Assembly (NCBI RefSeq): GCF_003063645.1
Contig: NZ_NESJ01000018.1
Location: 16,600 to 80,599, forward strand
Direction: 5' to 3'
DNA from: Limnohabitans sp. 2KL-51
Lineage (GTDB): Bacteria > Pseudomonadota > Gammaproteobacteria > Burkholderiales > Burkholderiaceae_C
Length of the DNA stretch: 64,000 bases
The notes beneath the pieces were generated by a model that made no database searches, had not been told where the DNA came from, and saw only the letters and a list, made by a program, of their open reading frames with translations. Positions within the stretch are counted from its first letter, which is position 1. Every line of letters starts with the position of its first letter. This document shows, in pieces, positions 44,842-52,413 of the stretch. The position numbers were made by a program, and so were the translations under genes.

Positions 44842-45542
44842 GACGGCCCAGTCCAGCCCATTTCGAGCCAATGCGCATACCTCGGTTTGAATGGCCACGC
44901 AGTGTGCTGCACGGGCGTGCCCTTTGGCAAGACGCCTTCGGTCAAGTGGTCCAGCCAAGGACTGATGGCCCCCATTTGGAGCAGCCATGCCTGTCCTTCT
45001 GTGGTTTCCATAGCCAATCCGGCCTCACTGTGGCGGGCCATCGGAAAGAGGGTGCCAGGGGTGTGGCGTCCTGACATTCGGTCATGGACGCTGCCCCATG
45101 CAACGGTCTCGAGTTGGCGCTGAAAATTTTTCAAGCGCTGCTCCACGGCATCCGGCGATGGGTCTGTGAAACGCAATTGCCCCAGGACGTTGTCAAACCA
45201 GAAGAAGGCAGTCGGAAGGATGCGTGTCCATTCATCGAGTTGCGCCAAGCCATCGCCTGTGTGCAGGTTCAGGCGCGTGCCTTCACGCTTCAAAGCCTGA
45301 CCATGACGCCACCGAAACAAAGGGGCCGCCAAGGGGTCGATGTCCCAGGCATGCACTTCCTCAAATTGAGTCAGCCATTCGGTGGGCAGCATCCAGCCTG
45401 CACTGCCGCCGATCAACACCAGTTGACGGCGTGGCATGGCTTGCGCTAGCAGCCAATCTGAAATTTGTGCCACAGCGGGCGCCCAACGTTTTTGCGAACG
45501 CCAGGCTCGCCAATGCCACTGCCACCCACCCGTCAGGCTCAC
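44838..45542 (-). CDS. Putative Rossmann-fold methyltransferase-like protein
   Basis: A 234-aa protein starting at GTG 45542, 8 bp after the GST stop, with no ATG available between that stop and the conserved part. The segment LVLIGGSAGWMLP (about residues 40-52), followed by HAWDIDPLAAPLFRWRHG and LHTGDGL, resembles motifs I, II and III of class I SAM-dependent methyltransferases. I do not recognise a specific family. It is soluble, Trp-rich (about a dozen Trp) and likely cotranscribed with the GST gene. Function unknown. Confidence 0.65.
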   Translation of the reverse strand: MSLTGGWQWHWRAWRSQKRWAPAVAQISDWLLAQAMPRRQLVLIGGSAGWMLPTEWLTQFEEVHAWDIDPLAAPLFRWRHGQALKREGTRLNLHTGDGLAQLDEWTRILPTAFFWFDNVLGQLRFTDPSPDAVEQRLKNFQRQLETVAWGSVHDRMSGRHTPGTLFPMARHSEAGLAMETTEGQAWLLQMGAISPWLDHLTEGVLPKGTPVQHTAWPFKPRYAHWLEMGWTGPS

Positions 45543-45550
45543 GGCGGGCC

Positions 45551-46249
45551 TCAGGCTTTGTTCAGCCGTTCGTTTTGCGGGAACATGAATTTCTTGGCAT
45601 CCGCGTCCATTTCGGTCTTGAAGGTGTATTTCGTTTTGAAGGCTTCGGCGCGCTGGGCCGCCGGGCGGGCGTTGACCAAATCCAGCAGGCGCTTGATGTG
45701 GGGGTACTGCGTCCAGGTGGCTTCCCCCGTGCCCAGCACATAAGGCAGCATGCGGGCCCAGCCCCACAGGGCCATGTCGACGATGCTGTAGTGCTCGCCT
45801 AGCATGTAAGTGTTTTGCGCCAGGTGCTTTTCCAGCACGCTCCAGTGGCGGTGGGCTTCAAAGTCGTAGCGGTTCAGGGCGTATTCTTTGGGCTCGGGTG
45901 CGGCATGGCGAAAGTGAACCGACTGGCCTGAAAACGGCCCGATGCCGCTCGCAATGAAAAGCAACCAGGACAGGGCTGCGCCGCGCTCTTTGGCCTGCGC
46001 CATGGCGGGGACAAATTTTTGTTCGCGGTCGGCCAAGTAAAGCAAGATGGCGTTGCTGTCGAACACGGTCACGTCACCATCGGTGATGGCGGGCACCTTG
46101 GCGTTGGGGTTGACGGCCAGGAAGGCAGGCGCAAATTGCTCGCCCTTGCGCGTGTCCACGGGCACGGCCTCAAAAGGCAGGCCCAGCTCTTCGAGCAGCA
46201 GGGTGATCTTCATGGGGTTGGGCGCAGCGTTGAAGAAAAATTTCAGCAT
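45551..46249 (-). CDS. Glutathione S-transferase
   Basis: A 232-aa GST. N-terminal thioredoxin-like domain (FFFNAAPNPMKITLLLEELGLPFE ... NPNAKVPAI ... DSNAILLYLADRE) and an all-helical C-terminal domain with the N-capping motif YSIVDMALWGW. Members conjugate or reduce electrophiles with glutathione, or act as isomerases. The ATG at 46249 gives the usual N-terminus; an upstream extension of 11 residues is rejected. It precedes the methyltransferase-like gene in a two-gene unit. Confidence 0.93.
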   Translation of the reverse strand: MLKFFFNAAPNPMKITLLLEELGLPFEAVPVDTRKGEQFAPAFLAVNPNAKVPAITDGDVTVFDSNAILLYLADREQKFVPAMAQAKERGAALSWLLFIASGIGPFSGQSVHFRHAAPEPKEYALNRYDFEAHRHWSVLEKHLAQNTYMLGEHYSIVDMALWGWARMLPYVLGTGEATWTQYPHIKRLLDLVNARPAAQRAEAFKTKYTFKTEMDADAKKFMFPQNERLNKA

Positions 46250-46464
46250 GGGAGGGTTCCGTCCACAGGGGTTAAAGGTCAAGCGTGACAGGCCAAGTGT
46301 TCAAGGCCAAAGGGTCCACGCAGGGTCTAGCAGCTGTAAGTGTGGCCCAGACCCAGGCCAATGGTGGGGCTTTCCCAGTCATGTCGGTGACTCTGGGGTC
46401 TGTGCTTTGTTGTTACGTTCGCGCGTCGCTCAGAGCATCTGGCTTGTTCAATGCTGCTGAACAG

Positions 46465-46488
46465 GCGCTGGTGTTCTAGCGCTGGTGT
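46465..46488. repeat. Short direct repeat before the AhpD-like gene
   Basis: GCGCTGGTGT occurs at 46465-46474 and again at 46479-46488, 14 bp apart, with the inverted repeat TGTTCA-N7-TGAACA (46445-46463) just upstream. Both lie in the 268-bp gap between the divergent GST and carboxymuconolactone-decarboxylase-family genes and could be regulator sites. The rest of the gap shows nothing recognisable. Confidence 0.4.
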
Positions 46489-46517
46489 AGCCCCTAATTT
46501 TTTTGCAGGAACGCTTC

Positions 46518-47108
46518 ATGACCGAACGATTCGCCCAGATCCGTTACGACGAATTGCCCCCCGAGGTGCGGCCGTTGGCCGATGACATCCTCAAGGTGTC
46601 GAGCGCGGCGCTCGGCGGCCCCTACAACGCGCTGCTGCGCAGCCCTGACATGGCTCGCCGTGCCTTTGATTTTCTGGACTACCTTCGCTTCAAAACCTCG
46701 GTCAACAAGCGCCTGAACGAGTTGGCCATCCTGATCCAGGCGCGCATCTCCAACGCGCAGTTCGAGTGGTGGGCGCACGAACCCATCGCGCGCAAGGCGG
46801 GCTTGTCAGACGCGGTGATGCGCGACTTGCAGCAATGCCAACGGCCCAACAGCATGCAAGAGGATGAACGCCTGGTGTATGACTTTTGCATTCAGCTCTC
46901 TCTAAACCACCGCGTGCCCGATGCCTTGTGGCAAGAAGCTGTGGCACGCATGGGAGAGCAGGCGGTGGTGGACCTGACGGTCTTGTCGGGCACCTATGTC
47001 ATGGTGTCCATGCTGCTGAACGCCACGCAAGTGGGCATTCCCGGTGGCTGCGCTGAACCCCTTCAGGTGTTGAGCCCTCTGGAAATTCGACAACGCTTGT
47101 TGGCCTGA
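46518..47108 (+). CDS. Carboxymuconolactone decarboxylase/AhpD-family protein
   Basis: A 196-aa helical protein of the CMD family (SPDMARRAFDFLDYLRF, LNELAILIQARISNAQFEWWAHEPIARKAGL). The region where redox members have a Cys-x-x-Cys reads QARISNAQFEWWAHE, so there is no peroxidase cysteine pair; it is closer to the decarboxylase or unknown subgroup. An AGGA ribosome-binding site at 46507-46510 supports ATG 46518. It lies 39 bp before a Bug receptor gene, suggesting an aromatic or carboxylate uptake and degradation unit. Confidence 0.85.
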   Translation: MTERFAQIRYDELPPEVRPLADDILKVSSAALGGPYNALLRSPDMARRAFDFLDYLRFKTSVNKRLNELAILIQARISNAQFEWWAHEPIARKAGLSDAVMRDLQQCQRPNSMQEDERLVYDFCIQLSLNHRVPDALWQEAVARMGEQAVVDLTVLSGTYVMVSMLLNATQVGIPGGCAEPLQVLSPLEIRQRLLA

Positions 47109-47147
47109 TCGGTCACACTGCGGCTTACATAATAAAGGGAGACTTCC

Positions 47148-48125
47148 ATGTCCATTCGTTTTATCCGCACGGGCCTGGCCATGCTGTTGGCCCTCAGCAC
47201 TTTTCAGATTTCGGCGCAAGACTTTCCCAGCCGCGCCATCACCATGGTCATGCCTTATGCCGCAGGCGGCCCGGGTGACACCATCACGCGCTTGTTTGCC
47301 GGGGCCATGCAAAAGCACCTGGGTCAGCAGATCGTGGTGGACAACACCGCAGGCGCCTCGGGCTCGATTGGCACGGCCAAAGTGGCCCGCGCCAAAGCCG
47401 ATGGCTACACCTTGCTGATGATCCACGTCAGCCACGCCACCAACGTGGCCATGTACAAAAGTCTGCCCTACCACCCGGTGGATGATTTTGAGCCGATTGG
47501 CCGGGCCACCAGCGGCCCCATGGTGATCGTGGCGCGCAACGAGTTCCCGGCCAAAAACCTGAACGAGTTTGTGGCCTACGTGAAAGCCAATGGCAGCAAA
47601 GTCAGCCTCGCGCATGCGGGTGTGGGGTCGGCCTCGCACCTGTGTGGTTTGATGATGATGAACGCACTGAACGTCAAGCTCAATGAAATTCCCTACAAGG
47701 GCACAGGCCCGGCCTTGACCGACCTGATGGGTGGCCAGGTGGACATTTTGTGTGACCAGACCTCGGGCACGGTGCCCTCGGTCAAGGGCGGCAAGATCAA
47801 GGCTTATGCCTCGGCTGGAAAAGCCCGTTTGCCCCAATTGCCTGAAGTGCCTGCCATCAGCGACGCCGGTGTGGAAGGCTTTGACATCAACATCTCCTTT
47901 GGCCTGTATGCCCCCAAAGGCACGCCCAAACCGGTGCTCGATCAGTTGACCGCTGCCTTGCAAAAGTCGGTGGCCGACCCAGAGGTGCGCCAACGCCTGG
48001 AAGCCATGGGCATTTCGGCCGTGGGTGTGGAGCTGGCGCGGCCAGAGGCTTTGCGGGCCCACTTGAAAAACGAGATCGACACCTTGGGCAGCTTGTTGGT
48101 CAAGGCGGGCGTCAAAGCCAACTGA
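47148..48125 (+). CDS. Bug/TctC-family tripartite tricarboxylate receptor protein
   Basis: A 325-aa periplasmic receptor with a signal peptide (IRTGLAMLLALSTFQISAQ, about residues 6-24) and Bug signatures SRAITMVMPYAAGGPGDTITR, VVDNTAGASGSIGTAKVARA and IPYKGTGPALTDLMGGQVD. A GGGAG ribosome-binding site precedes the ATG. An MFS permease gene follows after 60 bp; no TctA/TctB genes are seen. Ligand unknown, probably an organic acid handled by the neighbouring enzymes. Confidence 0.92.
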   Translation: MSIRFIRTGLAMLLALSTFQISAQDFPSRAITMVMPYAAGGPGDTITRLFAGAMQKHLGQQIVVDNTAGASGSIGTAKVARAKADGYTLLMIHVSHATNVAMYKSLPYHPVDDFEPIGRATSGPMVIVARNEFPAKNLNEFVAYVKANGSKVSLAHAGVGSASHLCGLMMMNALNVKLNEIPYKGTGPALTDLMGGQVDILCDQTSGTVPSVKGGKIKAYASAGKARLPQLPEVPAISDAGVEGFDINISFGLYAPKGTPKPVLDQLTAALQKSVADPEVRQRLEAMGISAVGVELARPEALRAHLKNEIDTLGSLLVKAGVKAN

Positions 48126-48185
48126 TGCAGGGTGTGATTGCTGCGGCCCCCTGGTGGCCTTCTCGCCTGTACGGGAGATGAAACG

Positions 48186-49364
48186 ATGAGCAACTGGTGG
48201 CCCTTGCTGCTGACTCTGGTGATTCAGGCCATGGTCGCCATGGCCTTGCTGAGCTTGCCTGTGGTCGCCCCTGTGGTGGCGCAGACTTTACAAGTCTCGC
48301 CCGCCTTGGTGGGCCTGTACGTGTCGGTGACTTACGCCGGGGCCATGGTCGCGACCTTGATGGGCGGCGCCACGGTGGCCCGAATGGGGGCCATTCGGGT
48401 GAGCCAGTGGGGTCTGGTCTTGTCTGCCTTGGGCTTGCTCTTGTGCGCCGTGCCCTGGCTGCCGTCCATGGTGCTGGGCGCGGTGCTGATTGGGCTGGGT
48501 TATGGCCCGATCACACCGGCCAGCTCGCACCTGCTGGCCCGCACCACGCCCGCGCACCAGATGTCGCTGGTGTTTTCCATCAAGCAAACCGGCGTGCCCT
48601 TGGGCAGCATGCTGGCAGGAGCGGTGGTGCCGCCTTTGGCGCTGCTGGGCAATTGGCAACTCAGCTTGGTGGCGGTGGCTGTGGTGTGCCTGTTGTGCGC
48701 TGGGGTGTCGCAAAGCCTGCGGGCCGAACTTGACAGCGACCGCCAACCGGACACCCGCATTCGCTGGGGCAGTTTGATCGAGCCCATCCGACTGGTGCTG
48801 GCGCATCGGGCACTGCTCACCATGGCGTCTTGCTCGTTCATGTTTTCCATGGTGCAGCTGTCGCTCACCACGTATCTGGTGACCTTTTTGCACGACGATT
48901 TGTCTTACGGTCTGGTGGCGGCGGGGCTGGCTTTGTCAGTCACTCAGTTGGGCGGCATTGGCGGGCGCGTGGTCTGGGGCTATGTGGCCGACCGTTGGTT
49001 GGGCGCAAGGCGCATGTTGCTGCTGCTGGCCAGCATGATGGCTTTGGGCGCTTTGGCCTCGGCCTTTTTGACCACCGATACGCCGCAGGCTGTGGTGATC
49101 GCCATTCTGGTGGGCTTTGGGGCCTCGGCCATCGGCTGGAACGGCGTGTATTTGGCCGAAGTGGCCCGCCGCGCGCCCCTCGGCATGGCCAGCATGGCCA
49201 CAGGGGGCACATTGGCCTTCACGTTTTTGGGCGTGGTGGTGGGGCCGCCCATGTTCGGCGCCTTGTCGGGCCTGTTTGGCACCTACCGCGCCGGTTTTGT
49301 GGGCCTGATGGTCATGGCCAGCATCAGCGGCATGGTGCTGTACTGGACTCAGCGAGCGCGCTGA
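48186..49364 (+). CDS. Major facilitator superfamily transporter
   Basis: A 392-aa permease with about twelve hydrophobic helices in two halves. It has an MFS-type loop after helix 2 (MGGATVARMGAIRVSQWG) and the counterpart in the second half (YVADRWLGARRM). ATG 48186 is preceded by GGGAG; the upstream in-frame codons are not supported. It follows a Bug receptor and probably moves an organic anion, but direction and substrate cannot be told. Converges with the asparaginase gene, 10 bp apart. Confidence 0.9.
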   Translation: MSNWWPLLLTLVIQAMVAMALLSLPVVAPVVAQTLQVSPALVGLYVSVTYAGAMVATLMGGATVARMGAIRVSQWGLVLSALGLLLCAVPWLPSMVLGAVLIGLGYGPITPASSHLLARTTPAHQMSLVFSIKQTGVPLGSMLAGAVVPPLALLGNWQLSLVAVAVVCLLCAGVSQSLRAELDSDRQPDTRIRWGSLIEPIRLVLAHRALLTMASCSFMFSMVQLSLTTYLVTFLHDDLSYGLVAAGLALSVTQLGGIGGRVVWGYVADRWLGARRMLLLLASMMALGALASAFLTTDTPQAVVIAILVGFGASAIGWNGVYLAEVARRAPLGMASMATGGTLAFTFLGVVVGPPMFGALSGLFGTYRAGFVGLMVMASISGMVLYWTQRAR

Positions 49365-49374
49365 TCAGCGGGTT

Positions 49375-50370
49375 TCAGCCGGCCAGCAAAATCTGGTCGA
49401 TCCAGGTTTGAATCGCAGGCCCGTCCATGCCATGCGCCAGGCCCAGCAGCATGACGATGCGCACCTTGTGCGGTGGCAGTGGGCCTGCGGTCAGGATGCC
49501 GTGCTGGGCATCGGCGTAGACGCTGGCCCGCGTCACGCTGCCGGTAATGAAGCGGGCGCAGCGGGCCACCAAAACACCTTGTGCAGGCAATGACTGAATG
49601 AAAGCGCGGTAGGCCGTGGGCGTGTTGGCGTTGCCAAACCCAGCGTGCACGATGCCCTGCGCCCCGGCCGCCACGAAGGCGCGCAGGGCGGTGTCGTCCA
49701 CCCCGGCATAAGCCACGACCATGTCCACCCTGGGCCATGTTGTGGGCGTTTGCCAAGCTACAGTCGGAGCACGCCCGACGGCGCGAAACCACTGCACCGC
49801 TTGATCGGCCACCTCGCCCACGGCACCGGCCAGTGGGCTGTCAAAAGCTTCTACGCTGCTCACATGGCGTTTGCCCACCCACAGGCCTGAATGGATTCGG
49901 CCGTTCATGACCACCAAGGTGCCGCGCCCCCGTGCACCGGTGCAGGCGGCCACGCTGCAGGCGTCCAGCAAATTGGCCGGGCCATCGGCCGAATAGGCCG
50001 TGGCGGGGCGCATGGCCCCCACCACCACGATGGGTTTGTCGCTGTCCACGCTCAGGTGCAAAAAGGTGGCGGTTTCTTCCAAAGTGTCGGTGCCGTGTGT
50101 AATTACGATGCCCACCACATCGGGATTGTTGACCGCTTGCATCACGGCGGCATGCAGATCGAGCCAATGCTCGGGCCGCACGTCGTAGCTGGCCAGCTGC
50201 ATGGGTTGCGAGACCTCGATGATGTAACGTGCACGCAGCTCGGGCACAGTGTCGACCACGGCGGCCAGGCTCAGGCTGGCGGGTTTGTAATCGGTGCTGA
50301 CGGAGGCAGCGCTGGCCGCGCCTGCGATGGTGCCGCCGGTGCCGATCAGGGCCAAAAGGGGTTTTGTCAT
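49375..50370 (-). CDS. L-asparaginase (type I/II asparaginase family)
   Basis: A 331-aa asparaginase/glutaminase. Catalytic motifs GTGGTIAG (residues 10-17, nucleophilic Thr14) and THGTDTLEET are intact. No signal peptide is evident, so it is probably cytosolic. It is the second gene of a pair with a hydratase, 3 bp apart. Whether it acts on asparagine or on another beta-amide from the surrounding amide catabolism is not known. Confidence 0.92.
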   Translation of the reverse strand: MTKPLLALIGTGGTIAGAASAASVSTDYKPASLSLAAVVDTVPELRARYIIEVSQPMQLASYDVRPEHWLDLHAAVMQAVNNPDVVGIVITHGTDTLEETATFLHLSVDSDKPIVVVGAMRPATAYSADGPANLLDACSVAACTGARGRGTLVVMNGRIHSGLWVGKRHVSSVEAFDSPLAGAVGEVADQAVQWFRAVGRAPTVAWQTPTTWPRVDMVVAYAGVDDTALRAFVAAGAQGIVHAGFGNANTPTAYRAFIQSLPAQGVLVARCARFITGSVTRASVYADAQHGILTAGPLPPHKVRIVMLLGLAHGMDGPAIQTWIDQILLAG

Positions 50371-50373
50371 GGC

Positions 50374-51201
50374 TCAAGTCTCCGAAAAAATCAGGTTCAC
50401 ACGGCCCAGTGGGCCGAAGTCGGCGCTGGCGCTGTCACCGGGCTGCAACTCCAGTGGCACCATGCAAGTGCCGGTGGTCACCACATGGCCCTTTTGGAGC
50501 GTGATGCCCAGGCTAGACAGCTGGTTGGCCAGCCAGGTCAGGGCGATGCGCGGGTCGCCCAGCACGTTGCCGCCCGTGCCGTCTCGGGTGTACTTCAGAT
50601 GGCTGCCGTGTTGGACCCGGGCGTGCACCGGGTAGGTGCTCAAATCCAGGTCGCGCCAGAGATCGGGTGCGGCCGCACCCAGAACAAAGTGGCGAGCGCA
50701 GGCGTTGTCGGCCAGCAGTTGTGCTTCTCCCGCTGCGGTAAAGGGTTCCAGCCGCGAGTCGGGCACCTCAAGGGCCGGATGCAAGCTGGCCACGGCGGCC
50801 ATGACTTGCTGTTGGGTATAGGACGCGGATTGCGGTGTCAGATCTTGCGCCAAGGCAAAGGCAAATTCCGGCTCGGCCACACGCATGCGGTTGCCTGCCG
50901 ATGGGATGGCGTCGCCACTTTCAAACACCTGACCCGACAACAGCCGCCCGGCCAGCGGACCCCCCACGTTGATGTGCAATTGTCCGTTGGCGCTGGTGGC
51001 CGCGATCTTCCAGCCAACCACCTGGCGGCCAGACACGGCGGGCAATTGCGCTTGTGCAGCGTAGCCTTGTGCTGCCGTCAAGGGTCGGCAGGCCTCGGGC
51101 AGGGCGCTCAGCACTTGGCCTGATTGCCAATGCTCCCAAATCACTTGGGCTGTTTGTTGACAGATTTCCTGTTCGGTGGGTTCTGGTCTTGGCTGTTTCA
51201 T
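50374..51201 (-). CDS. 2-keto-4-pentenoate hydratase/fumarylacetoacetase-like protein (MhpD family)
   Basis: A 275-aa hydratase of the MhpD/TesE/DmpE type, with VVGWKIAATSANGQ (substrate loop), AEPEFAFALAQDL (metal-binding E-x-E) and a C-terminal GTCMVPLELQPGDSASADFGPLGRVNL. These enzymes add water to 2-hydroxy-dienoates in meta-cleavage pathways or decarboxylate oxalocrotonate. Pairing with an asparaginase, 3 bp apart, is unusual; no aldolase or dehydrogenase of that pathway is adjacent. Start ATG 51201 is preceded by the tRNA promoter region in divergent orientation. Confidence 0.87.
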   Translation of the reverse strand: MKQPRPEPTEQEICQQTAQVIWEHWQSGQVLSALPEACRPLTAAQGYAAQAQLPAVSGRQVVGWKIAATSANGQLHINVGGPLAGRLLSGQVFESGDAIPSAGNRMRVAEPEFAFALAQDLTPQSASYTQQQVMAAVASLHPALEVPDSRLEPFTAAGEAQLLADNACARHFVLGAAAPDLWRDLDLSTYPVHARVQHGSHLKYTRDGTGGNVLGDPRIALTWLANQLSSLGITLQKGHVVTTGTCMVPLELQPGDSASADFGPLGRVNLIFSET

Positions 51202-51247
51202 GCGCCAATTGTTACGCCAACTTGCCCGACTACCCGGAAATCTTGTG

Positions 51248-51253
51248 TATAAT
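51248..51253 (+). promoter_or_regulatory. tRNA promoter -10 element
   Basis: A perfect TATAAT lies 33 bp before the tRNA. The best -35 candidate, TTGCCC at 51222-51227, is 20 bp upstream, longer than the usual spacing, so the -10 is the firm part of the call. Confidence 0.65.
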
Positions 51254-51285
51254 TTTTGGCTTGGTGGCTTGTGCCAACAAATTCA

Positions 51286-51362
51286 GGTGATATAGCTCAG
51301 TTGGTTAGAGCGCAGCATTCATAATGCTGATGTCGGTGGTTCAAATCCACCTATCACCACCA
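51286..51362 (+). tRNA. tRNA-Met (anticodon CAU, elongator type)
   Basis: A 77-nt cloverleaf with encoded CCA. Acceptor stem GGTGATA/TATCACC, D-arm GCTC-AGTTGGTTA-GAGC, anticodon stem-loop CAGCA-TTCATAA-TGCTG with anticodon CAT, T-arm GGTGG-TTCAAAT-CCACC, and discriminator A. The G1-C72 pair excludes an initiator tRNA, which has an unpaired 1-72. A CAU anticodon could also be lysidine-modified tRNA-Ile2; elongator Met is preferred but not proven. Confidence 0.93.
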
Positions 51363-51370
51363 AAATCATT

Positions 51371-51402
51371 AAAAAAGGCCATTCAATGAATGGCCTTTTT
51401 TT
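51371..51402 (+). terminator. Rho-independent terminator after tRNA-Met
   Basis: A long stem AAAAAAGGCCATTCA / TGAATGGCCTTTTTT with a minimal loop, 8 bp after the CCA end. The T-run on the plus strand ends the tRNA transcript; the A-run on the other side makes it usable for the convergent receptor gene as well. Confidence 0.9.
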
Positions 51403-51441
51403 GGGCCTGCTCAGGCTCGCGTGACTTTTCCAGTCAGGTTT

Positions 51442-52413
51442 TCATTGCAATTCGAACCCTGATTCCTTGATGACTGGACCCCAGTGCAACGTGGCGGAAG
51501 ACACCCATTCTTGCAATTGAGCTGGGTTGGCGTAGGTGGCCACATTGCCCAGTTTGGAGAGCTTTTCAACGACTTCTGGGTCCGCCAGGGCAGCGGACAC
51601 CGAACGGCTGAAGCGGTCCACAAATTCGGAGGGCAAACCTTTGGGTCCAAAAAATGCCAGCCAGGGGTTCTTGTCGACCCCTTTGATGCCCAACTCCTGG
51701 AAGGTGGGAATGTCGGGTGCTGATTTGGCACGGCTGGTGCCCGAGACGGCCATGACATGCATTTTTCCATTGCGGTGGTGCTCGATAGACTCGGTCAGCG
51801 ACAAAAACCCAGCGGGCACTTGCCCACCCAGCAGATCCTGAACCAAGGGTGCGCCACCCCGGTAAGGAATGGCCACCATTGGAGTGCCCAGTGACTTGCC
51901 GACCAGCAGGCCCGCAAATTGAGGCACGCTGCCGACGGCAGGGATGCCGTAATTGGCCTTGCCCGGATTGGCTTTGAGCCAGGTGCCAAACTCCGAGGGA
52001 GTTTTGGCGGCAATCGTGCTGGACAGGGCCATGACGTTGTAATAACTGGCGACACCTGCCAAGGCTGTGAAGTCCTTGAGAGGTTCGTATCCTGGTGCCT
52101 TGAAGGTCAGGGGAATGATCACATGGGAATGGTCGATGGTCAGCATCACCATGGCACCGTCGGGCGCTGCAGCCTTGAGTTGTTGCGTGGCAATCATGCC
52201 GCCGGCACCGGGTTTGTTTTCCACAATGACCGGCTGGTTCATGATCACGCGCAATTTTTCACCCATGATGCGCGCGACAACATCGGTCGCTCCCCCGGGT
52301 GGGAATCCCACCACAATGCGGATCGTGCCGTTGTAATCGGCTGAGTGTGCTGACCATGGCAGTGCCATGAGCAGCAGAAAAAATGAATACGTCAGACGTT
52401 GGATCAGTTTCAT
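51442..52413 (-). CDS. Bug/TctC-family tripartite tricarboxylate receptor protein
   Basis: A 323-aa periplasmic receptor with a signal peptide (LTYSFFLLLMALPWSAHS, about residues 7-24) and Bug motifs IRIVVGFPPGGATDVVARIM, VIVENKPGAGGMIATQQLKA and IPYRGGAPLVQDLLGGQVP. It is the last gene of the second HyuA/HyuB operon and its start overlaps the HyuB stop by 4 bp. It therefore probably binds the substrate of that operon. No membrane partner is adjacent. It ends in the terminator shared with the tRNA. Confidence 0.92.
   Translation of the reverse strand: MKLIQRLTYSFFLLLMALPWSAHSADYNGTIRIVVGFPPGGATDVVARIMGEKLRVIMNQPVIVENKPGAGGMIATQQLKAAAPDGAMVMLTIDHSHVIIPLTFKAPGYEPLKDFTALAGVASYYNVMALSSTIAAKTPSEFGTWLKANPGKANYGIPAVGSVPQFAGLLVGKSLGTPMVAIPYRGGAPLVQDLLGGQVPAGFLSLTESIEHHRNGKMHVMAVSGTSRAKSAPDIPTFQELGIKGVDKNPWLAFFGPKGLPSEFVDRFSRSVSAALADPEVVEKLSKLGNVATYANPAQLQEWVSSATLHWGPVIKESGFELQ

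Noticed and set aside
51286..51362. Initiator tRNA-fMet
   Set aside because: Bases 1 and 72 form a G-C pair, whereas bacterial initiator tRNA has a mismatch there.
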